NCBI RefSeq assembly: GCF_024623725.1
Contig: NZ_JANKHG010000017.1
Coordinates: 1-64,000, forward strand
Length of the DNA stretch: 64,000 nucleotides
Source of the DNA: Limnobacter parvus
GTDB taxonomy: Bacteria > Pseudomonadota > Gammaproteobacteria > Burkholderiales > Burkholderiaceae_B
Direction: 5' to 3'
A program made the position numbers and the translations under genes. Shown here piece by piece: positions 16,829 to 26,251 of the stretch; the stretch's first letter is position 1; each line of letters opens with the position of its first letter. The notes below the pieces were generated by a model. It was not told the DNA's origin. It did not search any database and was given only the letters and a program-made list of their open reading frames with translations.

Positions 16829-18727
16829 ATGGCTGATCCCAAAGCCCAGGGAAAACCGAAAACCTTCGAACAGTCGCGAACACGGGTCAACCGTTCCTTG
16901 ATCTTGGTCATCCTGACAGGAATTGGGCCATTGGCCCTTGCTGGTCTGTACATGGCCGATGCCACCACCGACTCTGCCAACTGGAAACTCACCGTTTTGC
17001 TCACCGTATTTTTGGGTGTTCTGGGTGCCTGGTTCATGGGCAACAAATTGTTGTCTGGTCTGCTTAATGTCATCAAATCATCTGTGCAATCTGAAAATCA
17101 GCTTCGCCGATTGATGGAATTGTCAGGCGACTGGTACTGGCAACAGGATCCCGACCACACGATTGTTCGAATCATCTACCGCGGAAAAGATCAAAATGGC
17201 GCGCGACGGCAGGGACACCATCTACCCTTTGATGGACTTGCCCGTTGGGATGTGGAGGGTTTGAAGTGCATTGACTCCCGGTACAACTGGGATAGCTTCA
17301 AGGCTTTATTGGACAGTCATCAGCCATTCGATCGCGTCGCTTTCGAGTATTGGCCAGCTCAGGCCGAGCGACTTATTTTTGAGTCAACAGGGCGCCCGCA
17401 TTATGGCCTCAAAGGCGAATTTCTGGGTTACATGGGAGTCTCATCGGACATGACCCAAAAGCGGCTTAACGAGCAGCTGTTGTCGTTGCAACGTTCGCTG
17501 TTGCAAGGCGTGTTGTTGTCCGCTCCCATTCCTGAACTGGCAGCCTCTTACGCCAGGGGATTGAAAAATTGTTTGACTGTGCATGCAGAGGTGGTTTTGG
17601 GTTATCGCGACAAATCAGCGGATAACCACTGGAGAGTGCGTGGCACCAATCCAGAACTGCGCATGCCATTGGGCAAAGGACAGGCTTTTTGGGACAACGC
17701 AGAGGAATACTGCGACCCACTGGATGGTCATGATCAGCATGGCTTGGTGTGGTTGGGCAAAATGAAGCCTGAGCATTATTTCGATGAGTCCTGGAAAAAC
17801 AACTTTGGTTTTTCGTCAATATGGCTGGCAAGGCGCAAGGCCATTGAACCCAACCAGCCTGAATACTGGATCATGGTGGCTCAGCAGGGGGTCGAAACCG
17901 CATGTCATGATGATGTATTGCGCGTGCTAACGGCCATTCGTTTGTTGGGCCTGTGCGTCGAGCGCCGTGTATTTGAAGATGATTTGCAAGGCCTGAATGG
18001 CACGCTCGAACAACGAATCAACGACCGCACCGCAGCCCTTACACGCAGCAATTCAGAGCTGGAGGCCTTCACCTACACGGTGTCACATGACCTACGTGCA
18101 CCTTTGCGTGCAATTGATGGATTTTCCAGTATTTTAAAAGAAGACTTTGCGGACACGCTGCCCGATGAAGCGCGTGGTTTGCTCGACCGCATCAGCAACA
18201 ATGCCCGTCAAATGGGAGGCCTTATCGATGGCCTGCTGGATTTCTCAAGACTGTTGCGAACGGATGTGGCCCGGGTCAAGGTGGATCAGAAACAGTTGCT
18301 GGATCAAATTCTTGATCAGCTTGACGCGAAAAGAAAAAACATCGTCGAGTTGTGTGATCTGCCGCCCGTGTATGCTGACCCTGTGTTGTTGAAGCAGGTA
18401 TGGATGAACCTGATCGACAATGCATTGAAATTCAGCAGCAAAGCAGATCAACCCAAGGTGCTTGTCGAGTGTCAAAAAGTGGGTCGTTTTTACCGCTTTA
18501 GCATTCGGGATAACGGCGCGGGTTTCGACATGAAGTACGCCGACAAACTGTTCAATGTGTTTGAGCGCCTTCACCACAAAAAAGATTTCGATGGCACCGG
18601 CGTGGGCTTGGCCATCGTGAAGCGTATTATTGAGCGGCACGGCGGAGAAATCAGTGCCACTGGTGAATTGGGCCAGGGGGCCTGTTTTGTCTTCACCTTG
18701 CCGGATCAAGTCGACTTGTTCGAATAA
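16829..18727 (+). CDS. Membrane sensor histidine kinase (PAS, GAF-like, HisKA, HATPase)
   Basis: The 632-residue kinase has two membrane helices (about 23-43 and 50-70), a PAS-like domain (90-212), a GAF-like region (215-385), a coiled coil (LNGTLEQRINDRTAALTRSNSELEAF), a HisKA domain with phospho-acceptor H420 (VSHDLRAPLRAIDGF) and an ATPase domain (N-box NLIDNALKFS, DNGAGFD, GTGVGLAIVKRI). The HisKA form is that of bacteriophytochrome-type kinases. It starts seven bases after fliA and is followed after 12 bases by a receiver protein, its probable partner. The signal is unknown. Confidence 0.88.
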   Translation: MADPKAQGKPKTFEQSRTRVNRSLILVILTGIGPLALAGLYMADATTDSANWKLTVLLTVFLGVLGAWFMGNKLLSGLLNVIKSSVQSENQLRRLMELSGDWYWQQDPDHTIVRIIYRGKDQNGARRQGHHLPFDGLARWDVEGLKCIDSRYNWDSFKALLDSHQPFDRVAFEYWPAQAERLIFESTGRPHYGLKGEFLGYMGVSSDMTQKRLNEQLLSLQRSLLQGVLLSAPIPELAASYARGLKNCLTVHAEVVLGYRDKSADNHWRVRGTNPELRMPLGKGQAFWDNAEEYCDPLDGHDQHGLVWLGKMKPEHYFDESWKNNFGFSSIWLARRKAIEPNQPEYWIMVAQQGVETACHDDVLRVLTAIRLLGLCVERRVFEDDLQGLNGTLEQRINDRTAALTRSNSELEAFTYTVSHDLRAPLRAIDGFSSILKEDFADTLPDEARGLLDRISNNARQMGGLIDGLLDFSRLLRTDVARVKVDQKQLLDQILDQLDAKRKNIVELCDLPPVYADPVLLKQVWMNLIDNALKFSSKADQPKVLVECQKVGRFYRFSIRDNGAGFDMKYADKLFNVFERLHHKKDFDGTGVGLAIVKRIIERHGGEISATGELGQGACFVFTLPDQVDLFE

Positions 18728-18739
18728 AAGGAAATTTTC

Positions 18740-19180
18740 ATGGCTGATGTAGTACTGGTTGATGACAATTCCAACGACGCGGACCTTGCCTTGCGCGTAG
18801 TTCGAAAAACATCGTCGAGCTCGACCACAATTTTGCTGGAAGACGGCGAAAGGGCGATTGAGTATTTCAAGCAATTGATGGCCGATCACCCCAAAGACAG
18901 TGCAGTGCTGGACCTGCCCAAATTGGTCCTGCTGGATTTAAAGTTACCCAAATTGGATGGTCTTGAAGTCTTGAAGTTTTTGCGTTCGCACGACGTGTTC
19001 AAAACCATGCCGATTGTGGTGCTTTCTTCGTCGCGGGAAATCAGTGATGTGAAGCGTTCGTATGAACTGGGTGTCAATAGCTTTGCGGTAAAGCCAGTGC
19101 AATTCGATCAATACCTGACCCGAATTTCAGCACTGGTTTCCTATTGGCTAACGATTAACGAATTACCGCGCGGGGCATAG
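18740..19180 (+). CDS. Single-domain response regulator (Rcp1-like)
   Basis: A stand-alone receiver of 146 residues with an acidic pair at D8/D9, phospho-acceptor D66 (VLLDLKLPKLDG), SSS switch residues and K109-type AVKPV motif. The spacing, with a longer beta2-beta3 loop containing ILLEDGERAIEYF, is that of the Rcp1 group that partners phytochrome-like kinases. It is paired with the upstream kinase. Its 3' end overlaps the convergent flgN by 26 bases. Confidence 0.88.
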   Translation: MADVVLVDDNSNDADLALRVVRKTSSSSTTILLEDGERAIEYFKQLMADHPKDSAVLDLPKLVLLDLKLPKLDGLEVLKFLRSHDVFKTMPIVVLSSSREISDVKRSYELGVNSFAVKPVQFDQYLTRISALVSYWLTINELPRGA

Positions 19181-19676
19181 CGCCACCCACCAGGGCAGAT
19201 TGGCTCATGCCGCCTTTGGGGCCGTACGTGTCGCTGGCCGTGGGGGTCTGATCGGCCACTGCTGCTGCGGTCAGAATTGAAATTCGCTCTTGCAATCCAG
19301 CAAGTTGCTCCGTCACGATGTCACCGTTGGTTTTGTTCAGGCGTTGGGCGTGGCTTAATGTGGTACGAAGTGTTGAATATGTTCCCAACAGGCGCGGCTC
19401 ATAAGCAGCCAATACGTCGACCCACAAGGCGATGCCTTCCATGTTGGGCTCGAACCCCTCAGCTTTTGCTAACTGAACGTTACCCAGGTAACGCTTTTCC
19501 AACTCAAGCATCATGGCTTCCTTGCGAAGTGCCAAGCCACCAAGTTCGTCAGTGTGAAGTTTGACCAAACACGCCTGTTCCTCTAGCAGAATGTCCACCA
19601 GCGCCATGGCCATGTCACATTCATAAGCCAGGTTGCGGTACAAGTTTTTAGCTGCATCAGCGTGCGACATATCCAT
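19155..19676 (-). CDS. flgN: Flagellar export chaperone FlgN
   Basis: FlgN is the cytoplasmic chaperone for the hook-junction proteins FlgK and FlgL. The 173-residue helical protein has the family pattern LxxEYxxMxxLVxILxxExxxLxxxDxxxLxxLxxxKExMM (here CDMAMALVDILLEEQACLVKLHTDELGGLALRKEAMM). It lies 35 bases after flgM in the usual flgM-flgN order. Identification rests on this pattern and context, since FlgN sequences are poorly conserved. Confidence 0.85.
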   Translation of the reverse strand: MDMSHADAAKNLYRNLAYECDMAMALVDILLEEQACLVKLHTDELGGLALRKEAMMLELEKRYLGNVQLAKAEGFEPNMEGIALWVDVLAAYEPRLLGTYSTLRTTLSHAQRLNKTNGDIVTEQLAGLQERISILTAAAVADQTPTASDTYGPKGGMSQSALVGGAMPRAVIR

Positions 19677-19711
19677 AATCCTCAGATTTATCCCCGAGGT
19701 GCTGGTCGAAA

Positions 19712-20002
19712 TTATTTCTGACCCAGCAACTCGCGAGCACTTTCAATGACTTTGGCTGCTACTGCGCCAGCATTGACCTTAAATTCACCATTGCTGATCG
19801 CCTCTTTGATCTCGGCCACTTTCTCAGCGTTGAACGGTGCACCTGCGGCGCTCAGTTCACTCGACTGTCCGGAAAGCTTTGCTACAGCACCTTCCGAACT
19901 GGTTTTGTCTGTAGCGCCAACCGTTGCTGATTTACCACCACCTTGTGGCTTGGTCAGCTTGTCGATCGGGTTACTTCCCGGGTTGATTCTATTGATACTC
20001 AT
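19712..20002 (-). CDS. flgM: Anti-sigma-28 factor FlgM
   Basis: FlgM holds FliA inactive until it is exported through the finished hook. The 96-residue protein has the disordered N-terminus (MSINRINPGSNPIDKL) and C-terminal helices KVAEIKEAISNGEFKVNAGAVAAKVIESARELL that contact sigma-28. AGGAAAT precedes the ATG. It is driven by its own sigma-28 promoter (20050-20076), giving the expected feedback loop. Confidence 0.94.
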   Translation of the reverse strand: MSINRINPGSNPIDKLTKPQGGGKSATVGATDKTSSEGAVAKLSGQSSELSAAGAPFNAEKVAEIKEAISNGEFKVNAGAVAAKVIESARELLGQK

Positions 20003-20049
20003 AATTTCCTCCGCGTTGGGCAGAGCCTAAGTGGGTTTCGTATGTTTTC

Positions 20050-20076
20050 TTAACGGCTCGATTCCACCTAACTTTA
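20050..20076 (-). promoter_or_regulatory. Sigma-28 (FliA) promoter for flgM-flgN
   Basis: On the minus strand TAAAGTTA, an 11-base spacer and GCCGTTAA match the FliA consensus at seven of eight positions in each box. It lies 48 bases upstream of flgM. Autoregulation of the anti-sigma factor by FliA is well known in enterobacteria. Confidence 0.85.
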
Positions 20077-20116
20077 ACTAATTCTCAAAAGAATTCCTAC
20101 TTTTGGGGGGGAGTCC

Positions 20117-20845
20117 CTACAAACTCACCTCTACCAGGAGCGAATCCCGCGCCACGCCGTGCAAAATTTTGCCCTGCGCAGTCTTGATTTTTACAACCTC
20201 GCCCAGCTCCGCTTCACCCATGGCCACAGCTGTACCACCGATTGCAAAGCCAGGACCTTTCATCATGACCTTGACTGTGTCGCCATTCTTCACCATGGCT
20301 TGGCCTTTCAGGTGGTCGTGTTTTAGTAGTGTCCCTGGCCACAATTGACGGGCTGCTGTTTTGTTGCCCAAATGAGCAAGGTCAGTAATCCAGCCGTTGT
20401 TGAGCTGGCTGATGTCCATGGTTCTGAATTCAACATCACCCACACCCACTGCCTGGCCGCTTTGAACGGTACCTTTGACCACGAGCACAGGTGCCCATAC
20501 TTTAACGTCGACGCCCAGAAAAAAAGGAGGGGTGTCTGAGCCCACACATTGAACCCGCACATAGGTACGCCCCCACATTTTGTTGCCCGCGCTGTTGGCG
20601 AACAAAGCAGCAGGGCATTGTGCGCCACCAATCCGCTCGTCTGCTTTCACAAAGCTGACTTGGACATTAGCGCCTGTGGGCAAGGCGGCCGAGTCAACCA
20701 GTTCACCCAGTTGCTGCTCGGTGACCCAGCGCGACCCATCTGCTTGCGCGGTGTTGTTCATCAAGGTCAAGGCACACAGCATTGCACCCAGCATGGCGCT
20801 GTAGGTGCGGGTGAACTCTAAATTAAAAAATTTGTAAAATTTCAT
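20117..20845 (-). CDS. flgA: Flagellar P-ring assembly chaperone FlgA
   Basis: FlgA is a periplasmic chaperone for P-ring formation by FlgI. The 242-residue protein has an N-terminal signal peptide (hydrophobic core SAMLGAMLCALTLM, predicted cleavage after AQA near 35) and a C-terminal SAF domain (VLVVKGTVQSGQAVGVGDVEFRTMDIS...GTLLKHDHLKGQAMVKNGDTVKV). It is divergent from the flgB operon across 193 bases, the standard arrangement. FlgM lies downstream with its own promoter. Confidence 0.93.
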   Translation of the reverse strand: MKFYKFFNLEFTRTYSAMLGAMLCALTLMNNTAQADGSRWVTEQQLGELVDSAALPTGANVQVSFVKADERIGGAQCPAALFANSAGNKMWGRTYVRVQCVGSDTPPFFLGVDVKVWAPVLVVKGTVQSGQAVGVGDVEFRTMDISQLNNGWITDLAHLGNKTAARQLWPGTLLKHDHLKGQAMVKNGDTVKVMMKGPGFAIGGTAVAMGEAELGEVVKIKTAQGKILHGVARDSLLVEVSL

Positions 20846-21038
20846 TCAAGTTTTTGGTGCTGGTGCCGTAAAACAGAGCGTAAAGAGAAATTTCCCGGCT
20901 CGATGTCAACATCCTAGGCGGGAGTTCGCCGCACCCTAAGCCGAAAAAGAACCCCCTTTCTGCCCCTTCTCCTCACTTTGATCTGATACCAACAATTGAA
21001 TAATCTTCTCATCCGTCCGTGTATGAAGGATCCAGACA

Positions 21039-21491
21039 ATGTTGGACAAACTCACAGATTCAATGCAGTTCTCTGCCGAAGCCCTGAAGCTCAGAGCGCG
21101 TCGTCAAGAGGTATTGACCTCCAACATTTCAAACGTTGATACCCCCAATTACAAAGCAATTGATTTCGATTTCAAAAGCGCGCTGAACGCGGCCACAGGC
21201 GAGAAGGGCTCCATGGGTGCCCCAGCTGCTCCTGGTTTGGGCAATGGCGCAGGTGCTTTGGCAGTCACCCATCAAGGTCACATTACCGGCAAGGGAAACG
21301 CTGGCATGAGCACAGCGGACATGTTGCAGTTTCGCCGTGGCAACAACGCCGCCATCGATGGCAACTCGGTTGACATTGAACGCGAACGCGCCGCATTCGC
21401 AGAAAACACAGTGAAGTACGAAGCCGCCTTGCGTGCAATCAACGGTCGAATTTCGACCCTGAAGCAGGCCATGGGCTCGGGCAACCAGTAA
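21039..21491 (+). CDS. flgB: Flagellar proximal rod protein FlgB
   Basis: FlgB is the most membrane-proximal rod subunit. The 150-residue protein has the rod-protein N-terminal motif (LKLRARRQEVLTSNISNVDTPNYKAIDFDF, residues 16-45) and a C-terminal helix with the family pattern (NSVDIERERAAFAENTVKYEAALRAINGRISTLKQAM). It is exported without a signal peptide. It is first in the uninterrupted operon flgBCDEFGHIJKL. Confidence 0.96.
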   Translation: MLDKLTDSMQFSAEALKLRARRQEVLTSNISNVDTPNYKAIDFDFKSALNAATGEKGSMGAPAAPGLGNGAGALAVTHQGHITGKGNAGMSTADMLQFRRGNNAAIDGNSVDIERERAAFAENTVKYEAALRAINGRISTLKQAMGSGNQ

Positions 21492-21507
21492 GGCATAGGG
21501 AGCACAC

Positions 21508-21930
21508 ATGTCGCTATTTAACTCTTTCAAACTGGCCGGTGGCGCGATGCAGGCGCAAACCACGCGCCTGAATACCGTGGCAAGCAATCTGGCCAACGTC
21601 GACACCGCAGCAGCCAACCCCAATGAGGTATATCAAGCTCGCAAGGTTGTGTTCGAAGCTGTACTTCAGAAAGCTGCGCCGGGCAAAGCCGCCTTGGCGG
21701 AAAACGTCCAGGTCAAAAATATTGTGGAAGACAAGTCTGAGGCCAAGAAGATGTTTGACCCCAAGCACCCCATGGCCGATGAAGAAGGATATGTGTACAT
21801 GCCCAACGTGAATGCAGTGGAGGAAATGGTCGACATGCTGGCCGCCTCACGCAGTTACCAAACCAATGCCGAAGTAATGAACACCGCCAAACAGCTGATG
21901 CTGAAAACCCTGAACATGGGCAACCAGTAA
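21508..21930 (+). CDS. flgC: Flagellar proximal rod protein FlgC
   Basis: FlgC builds the proximal rod after FlgB. The 140-residue protein carries the axial-protein motif (MQAQTTRLNTVASNLANVDTAA) and the C-terminal signature VNAVEEMVDMLAASRSYQTNAEVMNTAKQL. It has normal length and lies 16 bases after flgB with AGGGAG before the ATG. Confidence 0.96.
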   Translation: MSLFNSFKLAGGAMQAQTTRLNTVASNLANVDTAAANPNEVYQARKVVFEAVLQKAAPGKAALAENVQVKNIVEDKSEAKKMFDPKHPMADEEGYVYMPNVNAVEEMVDMLAASRSYQTNAEVMNTAKQLMLKTLNMGNQ

Positions 21931-21943
21931 GGAGACTTGAAAA

Positions 21944-22615
21944 ATGACGATTGATGTAACTTCCGCACTGGGCGCCAATGCAGGCACCAACGCAGCCAAG
22001 AAAAAATCAGATGAAAACAGCCCTGAAGCGATTCAGGAGCGTTTCATGTCTTTGTTGGTGGCACAACTGAAGAATCAGGATCCGTTGGCCCCGATGGACA
22101 ATGCGCAGGTCACCAGCCAAATGGCGCAATTGAACACGGTGACCGGCATCAACACTTTGAACGCCACTATGCAAGGCGTGGCCGCATCGATCAACGCCAA
22201 CCAAACTGTTCAAGCCACCAGCATGTTGGGCCGTGCGGTGCTGACTGAAGGCAATGACCTGAAACTGGCAGACGGCAAAGCTCTGGGCTCGATGGAATTG
22301 AACCAGAGTGCAGACATTCTTCGCGTGAATGTGCTGGATGCAGGTGCCAACGTGGTTCGAACCATCGATTTGGGTGCCCAGGCCAAAGGCACACATGAAT
22401 TTGAGTGGGACGGAAAAAGCAGCGATGGCAGCACTTTGCCAGCGGGTAACTACAAGTTCGAAATTGAAGCCAAAGCAGCAGGCAAAGACGCCAGCGTTAC
22501 ACCACTGACCCTTTCGGTGGTTCAGGGCGTTCGCAATGCAGGCGCAGACGGCACCAAACTGTTAACCAGCAACGGTGGCGAAATTACATTCGCCGACATC
22601 AAGCAGGTTTTCTAA
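21944..22615 (+). CDS. flgD: Flagellar hook capping protein FlgD
   Basis: FlgD caps the growing hook and guides FlgE assembly. The 223-residue protein has the N-terminal signature QERFMSLLVAQLKNQDPLAPMDNAQVTSQMAQLNTVTGI (30-70) and a C-terminal beta-rich FlgD domain with the FlgD-type Ig-like motif HEFEWDGKSSDGSTLPAGNYKFEI. Length and operon position are typical. Confidence 0.95.
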   Translation: MTIDVTSALGANAGTNAAKKKSDENSPEAIQERFMSLLVAQLKNQDPLAPMDNAQVTSQMAQLNTVTGINTLNATMQGVAASINANQTVQATSMLGRAVLTEGNDLKLADGKALGSMELNQSADILRVNVLDAGANVVRTIDLGAQAKGTHEFEWDGKSSDGSTLPAGNYKFEIEAKAAGKDASVTPLTLSVVQGVRNAGADGTKLLTSNGGEITFADIKQVF

Positions 22616-22641
22616 TTTAAAGATTTTTCAAGGAGTCAAGC

Positions 22642-23955
22642 ATGGCTTTTTCAGCAGGTGGTAGTTTCCAGCAAGGTTTGAGTGGTCTGAACGCAGCGCA
22701 GCGCGGTTTGGAAGTCATTGCAAACAACGTGTCCAACGCCAGTGTGGTGGGCTTCAAGGGTTCTGAAGCAGAGTTCTCTGACGTGTTTGCCCGCGCATTC
22801 AATGGCGCGCGCTCCACCAATGGCATCGGCTTGGGTACAAGCCTGGCCGCTGTGACGCAGAACTTCAAGCAGGGCAACATCAATGTGACCGGCAACCCCT
22901 TGGACCTCGCCATCAGCGGCACAGGTTTCTTTAAGGTACAAGCAGGTAACGGCGACAACATTTACACACGCAACGGTCAGTTTGGTCTGAACAACGAAGG
23001 CCTAATCGTGAACTCCCGCGGCGACAAGCTACAGGGTTTCCCGGTGGACGCTGCCACAGGCCGACCTTCTGACGTGGCACAAGATATTTTGGTGCCCCGT
23101 GGGAGTATTCCTCCGGCCGCCACTCGTGCAGGCAATCTAGAGTTCAATCTGGACGCCCGTGCAGAGGCGATCGACCCAGCTTTGGTGTTCGACCCCGCAA
23201 ACCTGAACACATTCAACAATTCAACATCATTGACGGTGTACGACGAATTGGGCGGCGCTCATATTATGGCCGTGTACATGCGCAAAGAAGCATCGAACGA
23301 CTGGTCTGTATTCGCCACGGTAGATGGCACACAAGTGGACATTGGTACTGCACCGGTGGCTGCAACAGCCGCGCCTGCGCAATCCACAGCTGCAAATTTG
23401 CAGTACGGTGTCGATGGTCTGTTGACCACTCCCAACAGCGGTAACCTGACAGTGGATATGTCGCGCTTTGTCACCGCCAGTGGCGTTCCATTTTCTTCCA
23501 CAGGCACAGCCCCAAATCAGTTTACTTTCGACATGAGCAACACCACCCAGTACGGCAGTTCGTTCGTGGTGCAGAACCTGGGCCAAGATGGCTATGAGTC
23601 TTCTCCATTCGCCGGCTTTGATGTGGGTGCAGACGGCATGTTGACAATCAGCTACGCCAATGGTCAGTTGGTGAACCACGCGCAAATTGGTTTGTATCGC
23701 TTTCCGAATCCCGAAGGTTTGCAACCAGTGGGCTCCAATGGTTGGTTGGCGACAAACTCTTCAGGCCCTGAGCTGGTCTCGCTGAGTGAAGACACTGCGT
23801 TCGGCATCATCCAGTCGGGTGCACTGGAAGAATCGAACATTGATTTGACGGCTGAACTGGTTGCCATGATTTCTGCACAGCGTGTGTATCAGGCCAACTC
23901 GCAAACCATCAAAACACAAGATTCAATTTTCCAGACCATCACCAACCTTCGTTAA
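22642..23955 (+). CDS. flgE: Flagellar hook protein FlgE
   Basis: FlgE polymerises to form the hook. The 437-residue protein begins with the axial motif (FQQGLSGLNAAQRGLEVIANNVSNASVVGFKGSEAEF), has the central hook domains with YTRNGQFGLNNEGLIVNSRGDKLQG, and ends in the C-terminal D0 helix (LEESNIDLTAELVAMISAQRVYQANSQTIKTQDSIFQTI). A GGAG site precedes ATG 22642. Length is at the middle of the family range. Confidence 0.96.
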   Translation: MAFSAGGSFQQGLSGLNAAQRGLEVIANNVSNASVVGFKGSEAEFSDVFARAFNGARSTNGIGLGTSLAAVTQNFKQGNINVTGNPLDLAISGTGFFKVQAGNGDNIYTRNGQFGLNNEGLIVNSRGDKLQGFPVDAATGRPSDVAQDILVPRGSIPPAATRAGNLEFNLDARAEAIDPALVFDPANLNTFNNSTSLTVYDELGGAHIMAVYMRKEASNDWSVFATVDGTQVDIGTAPVAATAAPAQSTAANLQYGVDGLLTTPNSGNLTVDMSRFVTASGVPFSSTGTAPNQFTFDMSNTTQYGSSFVVQNLGQDGYESSPFAGFDVGADGMLTISYANGQLVNHAQIGLYRFPNPEGLQPVGSNGWLATNSSGPELVSLSEDTAFGIIQSGALEESNIDLTAELVAMISAQRVYQANSQTIKTQDSIFQTITNLR

Positions 23956-23966
23956 TGTGAACCGAC

Positions 23967-24704
23967 ATGGACAAATTGATTTTCCTGGCAGCCCAAGCCG
24001 CCAAAGGGACAATGTCTCGCCAAGAGAACATTGCCAACAACCTGGCCAACGTGAATACACCCGGGTTTCGGCAACAACTCATGGCGTTTCAAAGCGCACC
24101 TGTAACAGGCGAGGGCAGTGGTTCCAGAAGCTTTGCTGTGGAAACCAGCATTGGTTTCGACACCACGCCAGGGCAAATTCAGTCCACAGGCCGGGAAATG
24201 GATGTGGCCATTCAGGGCGAGGGCTGGTTCTCGGTCAACGATGCCAAGGGCAATGAAGCCTATACCCGCAACGGCTCTTTCCAGCTTGATGGTCAAGGCA
24301 ATTTGGTGACGCAGGAAGGTTATTCCGTCATTGGCTCAAATGGTCCAATCAATGTGCCGCCAGATCATCGTTTGTCTTTTGAAGGCGATGGTTCAGTGTC
24401 TGCCATTCCTTTGGGCGGTGACACCAATGTGGTTCAACTGGGCCGTTTAAAGCTGGTGAACATCCCTGACGGTGAAATCAATCGGGGTGACGATGGCCTG
24501 TTTCGCGCAGCCAATGGTGACCCCGCCGAAGCCGATTTGAATGTTCGCGTGGCTGGTGGATTCATTGAATCCAGCAATGTGAATGCAGTGGACATGATGG
24601 TGCAAATGATCACCGCAGCTCGCCAGTATGAAACCCAAATGAAAATGATCAGCACGGCCAAAGAAAATGGCCAAGCCGCCAACAGCCTGTTTGGCATGAA
24701 TTAA
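23967..24704 (+). CDS. flgF: Flagellar proximal rod protein FlgF
   Basis: FlgF is a proximal rod protein of the FlgE/F/G family. The 245 residues begin [35 protein letters not shown], contain the [21 protein letters not shown] motif near 95-115 and end in a [27 protein letters not shown] helix. It is 11 bases after flgE and 14 bases before flgG, in the usual order. Confidence 0.95.
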   Translation: MDKLIFLAAQAAKGTMSRQENIANNLANVNTPGFRQQLMAFQSAPVTGEGSGSRSFAVETSIGFDTTPGQIQSTGREMDVAIQGEGWFSVNDAKGNEAYTRNGSFQLDGQGNLVTQEGYSVIGSNGPINVPPDHRLSFEGDGSVSAIPLGGDTNVVQLGRLKLVNIPDGEINRGDDGLFRAANGDPAEADLNVRVAGGFIESSNVNAVDMMVQMITAARQYETQMKMISTAKENGQAANSLFGMN

Positions 24705-24718
24705 GGAGATTACCCATC

Positions 24719-25501
24719 ATGATGCGTTCTTTGTGGATTGCCAAAACAGGTCTGGATGCCCAGCAAACCCAGTTGGATGTGATTTCCAACAACCTGGCGA
24801 ACACGGCCACCAACGGCTTTAAGCGCTCGCGTGCGGTGTTCGAGGATCTGTTGTATCAAACCCTTCGCCAGCCTGGTGCTCAAACCACCGAGCAAACACA
24901 AGTGCCTTCCGGTTTACAGATTGGTACTGGTGTAAAGCCTGTTTCCACAGTGCGTAATTTCTCGCAGGGCAACTTGCAGCAAACAGGCAATACACTGGAC
25001 GTGGCCATCAATGGACAGGGTTTTTTCCAGGTCCAAATGCCCGATGGCACCACGAGCTACACCCGCGATGGCAGCATTCAGATTGATGCTAACGGCACGC
25101 TGGTCACGTCAAATGGCTACCCAATTCTTGGCCCTGTGACCATTCCGCAAGGTATTCAGGAAATTTCAATTTCCCAAGACGGTGTTGTGTCCGCCGTGGT
25201 GCAAGGTCAAGTTCAGCCACAGGAATTGGGTCAAATCCAGTTGGCAAGTTTCGTGAATCCGGCTGGCCTGTTCAGCATGGGTCAAAATCTGTATTCGGAA
25301 ACAGCCGCTTCAGGCGCACCCACACAGGCAGTGGCAGGCACCAATGGTGTTGGTTTTGTTTCTCAGGGTTTTGTTGAGACATCAAACGTGAACGTGGTGG
25401 AAGAGTTGGTTGGTTTGATCCAGGCTCAGCGCGCTTACGAAATCAACTCCAAGGCCATCTCGACATCTGACCAGATGTTACAGCGCTTATCTCAGCTTTG
25501 A
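24719..25501 (+). CDS. flgG: Flagellar distal rod protein FlgG
   Basis: FlgG forms the distal rod that crosses the periplasm. The 260-residue protein has the family N-terminus ([41 protein letters not shown]), the [27 protein letters not shown] motif and the C-terminal [28 protein letters not shown] helix. Two adjacent ATG codons (24719 and 24722) can start it; AAGGAG upstream serves either. Exactly 260 residues is the standard size. Confidence 0.96.
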   Translation: MMRSLWIAKTGLDAQQTQLDVISNNLANTATNGFKRSRAVFEDLLYQTLRQPGAQTTEQTQVPSGLQIGTGVKPVSTVRNFSQGNLQQTGNTLDVAINGQGFFQVQMPDGTTSYTRDGSIQIDANGTLVTSNGYPILGPVTIPQGIQEISISQDGVVSAVVQGQVQPQELGQIQLASFVNPAGLFSMGQNLYSETAASGAPTQAVAGTNGVGFVSQGFVETSNVNVVEELVGLIQAQRAYEINSKAISTSDQMLQRLSQL

Positions 25502-25549
25502 TTTGTAAAACTTTGGGCACACTGGAGTGGTTCTAGTGGAGTGTATGGC

Positions 25550-26239
25550 ATGAAAAGATTAGTACTAATCGGTTTAACGGCAGCGTTCTCGATAACTTTA
25601 GGGGCTTGTTCAACTTTCGCACCGAAAGTCGACATGCCTGCACAAACCACCGTGCAGCAACCGATACCGCAGCCAGCTCAGCTGGCCATGGCCGCGCCAA
25701 CAGGCAGTCTGTACAGCGCCGCCACGTACCGCCCACTGTTTGAAGACCAGCGCGCCCGTTTTCTTGGCGACACGCTGACCATTCAGATTGTGGAACAAAT
25801 TAACGCTGCCCAAACCAATTCCATGAGTGCCTCCCGCAGTGACTCGGCCAGCATTGATGTTCCTCTGATTCAGGGTTTTTTCGGTGGACGCGATTTGCGC
25901 GCCATCAATGGGAGCGCCAGCAGCGACAAAGATTTCTCTGGCGAAGGCTCGAGCCGTGCAGCAAATACATTGACGGGCACCGTAACTGTCACAGTGGCAA
26001 GCGTGCTGCCGAATGGCAACTTGCAAGTGGTGGGTGAAAAGCAGATTGGCACCAACCGCGAGGTTGAATATTTGAAATTCAGCGGGGTTGTAAACCCCAT
26101 CACTATTCTGCCTGGCAACGTAGTGCCCAGCAACAAAGTGGCAGATGCCCGAATTGAATACCGTGGAAAGGGTGCACTTGATTCCGCGACCGCAATGGGC
26201 TGGTTGAGCCGCTTTTTCCTGACTGTTCTGCCCTTTTAA
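25550..26239 (+). CDS. flgH: Flagellar L-ring lipoprotein FlgH
   Basis: FlgH forms the outer-membrane L-ring. The 229-residue precursor has a lipoprotein signal (MKRLVLIGLTAAFSITLGAC) with lipobox L-G-A-C, so the mature protein starts at C20. Conserved segments follow, including SLYSAATYRPLFEDQRARFLGDTLTIQIVEQ and LTGTVTVTVASVLPNGNLQVVGEKQI. ATG 25550 is chosen over GTG 25541 because GGAG sits eight bases before it and the signal then has normal length. Confidence 0.95.
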   Translation: MKRLVLIGLTAAFSITLGACSTFAPKVDMPAQTTVQQPIPQPAQLAMAAPTGSLYSAATYRPLFEDQRARFLGDTLTIQIVEQINAAQTNSMSASRSDSASIDVPLIQGFFGGRDLRAINGSASSDKDFSGEGSSRAANTLTGTVTVTVASVLPNGNLQVVGEKQIGTNREVEYLKFSGVVNPITILPGNVVPSNKVADARIEYRGKGALDSATAMGWLSRFFLTVLPF

Positions 26240-26251
26240 AGAGAGCGCTCC

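Noticed and set aside
20881-20906. TAAAGAGA ... CTCGATGT upstream of flgB
   Set aside because: The spacer is 10 bases and the -10 box is poor. flgB is expected to be a class-2, FlhDC-dependent promoter.
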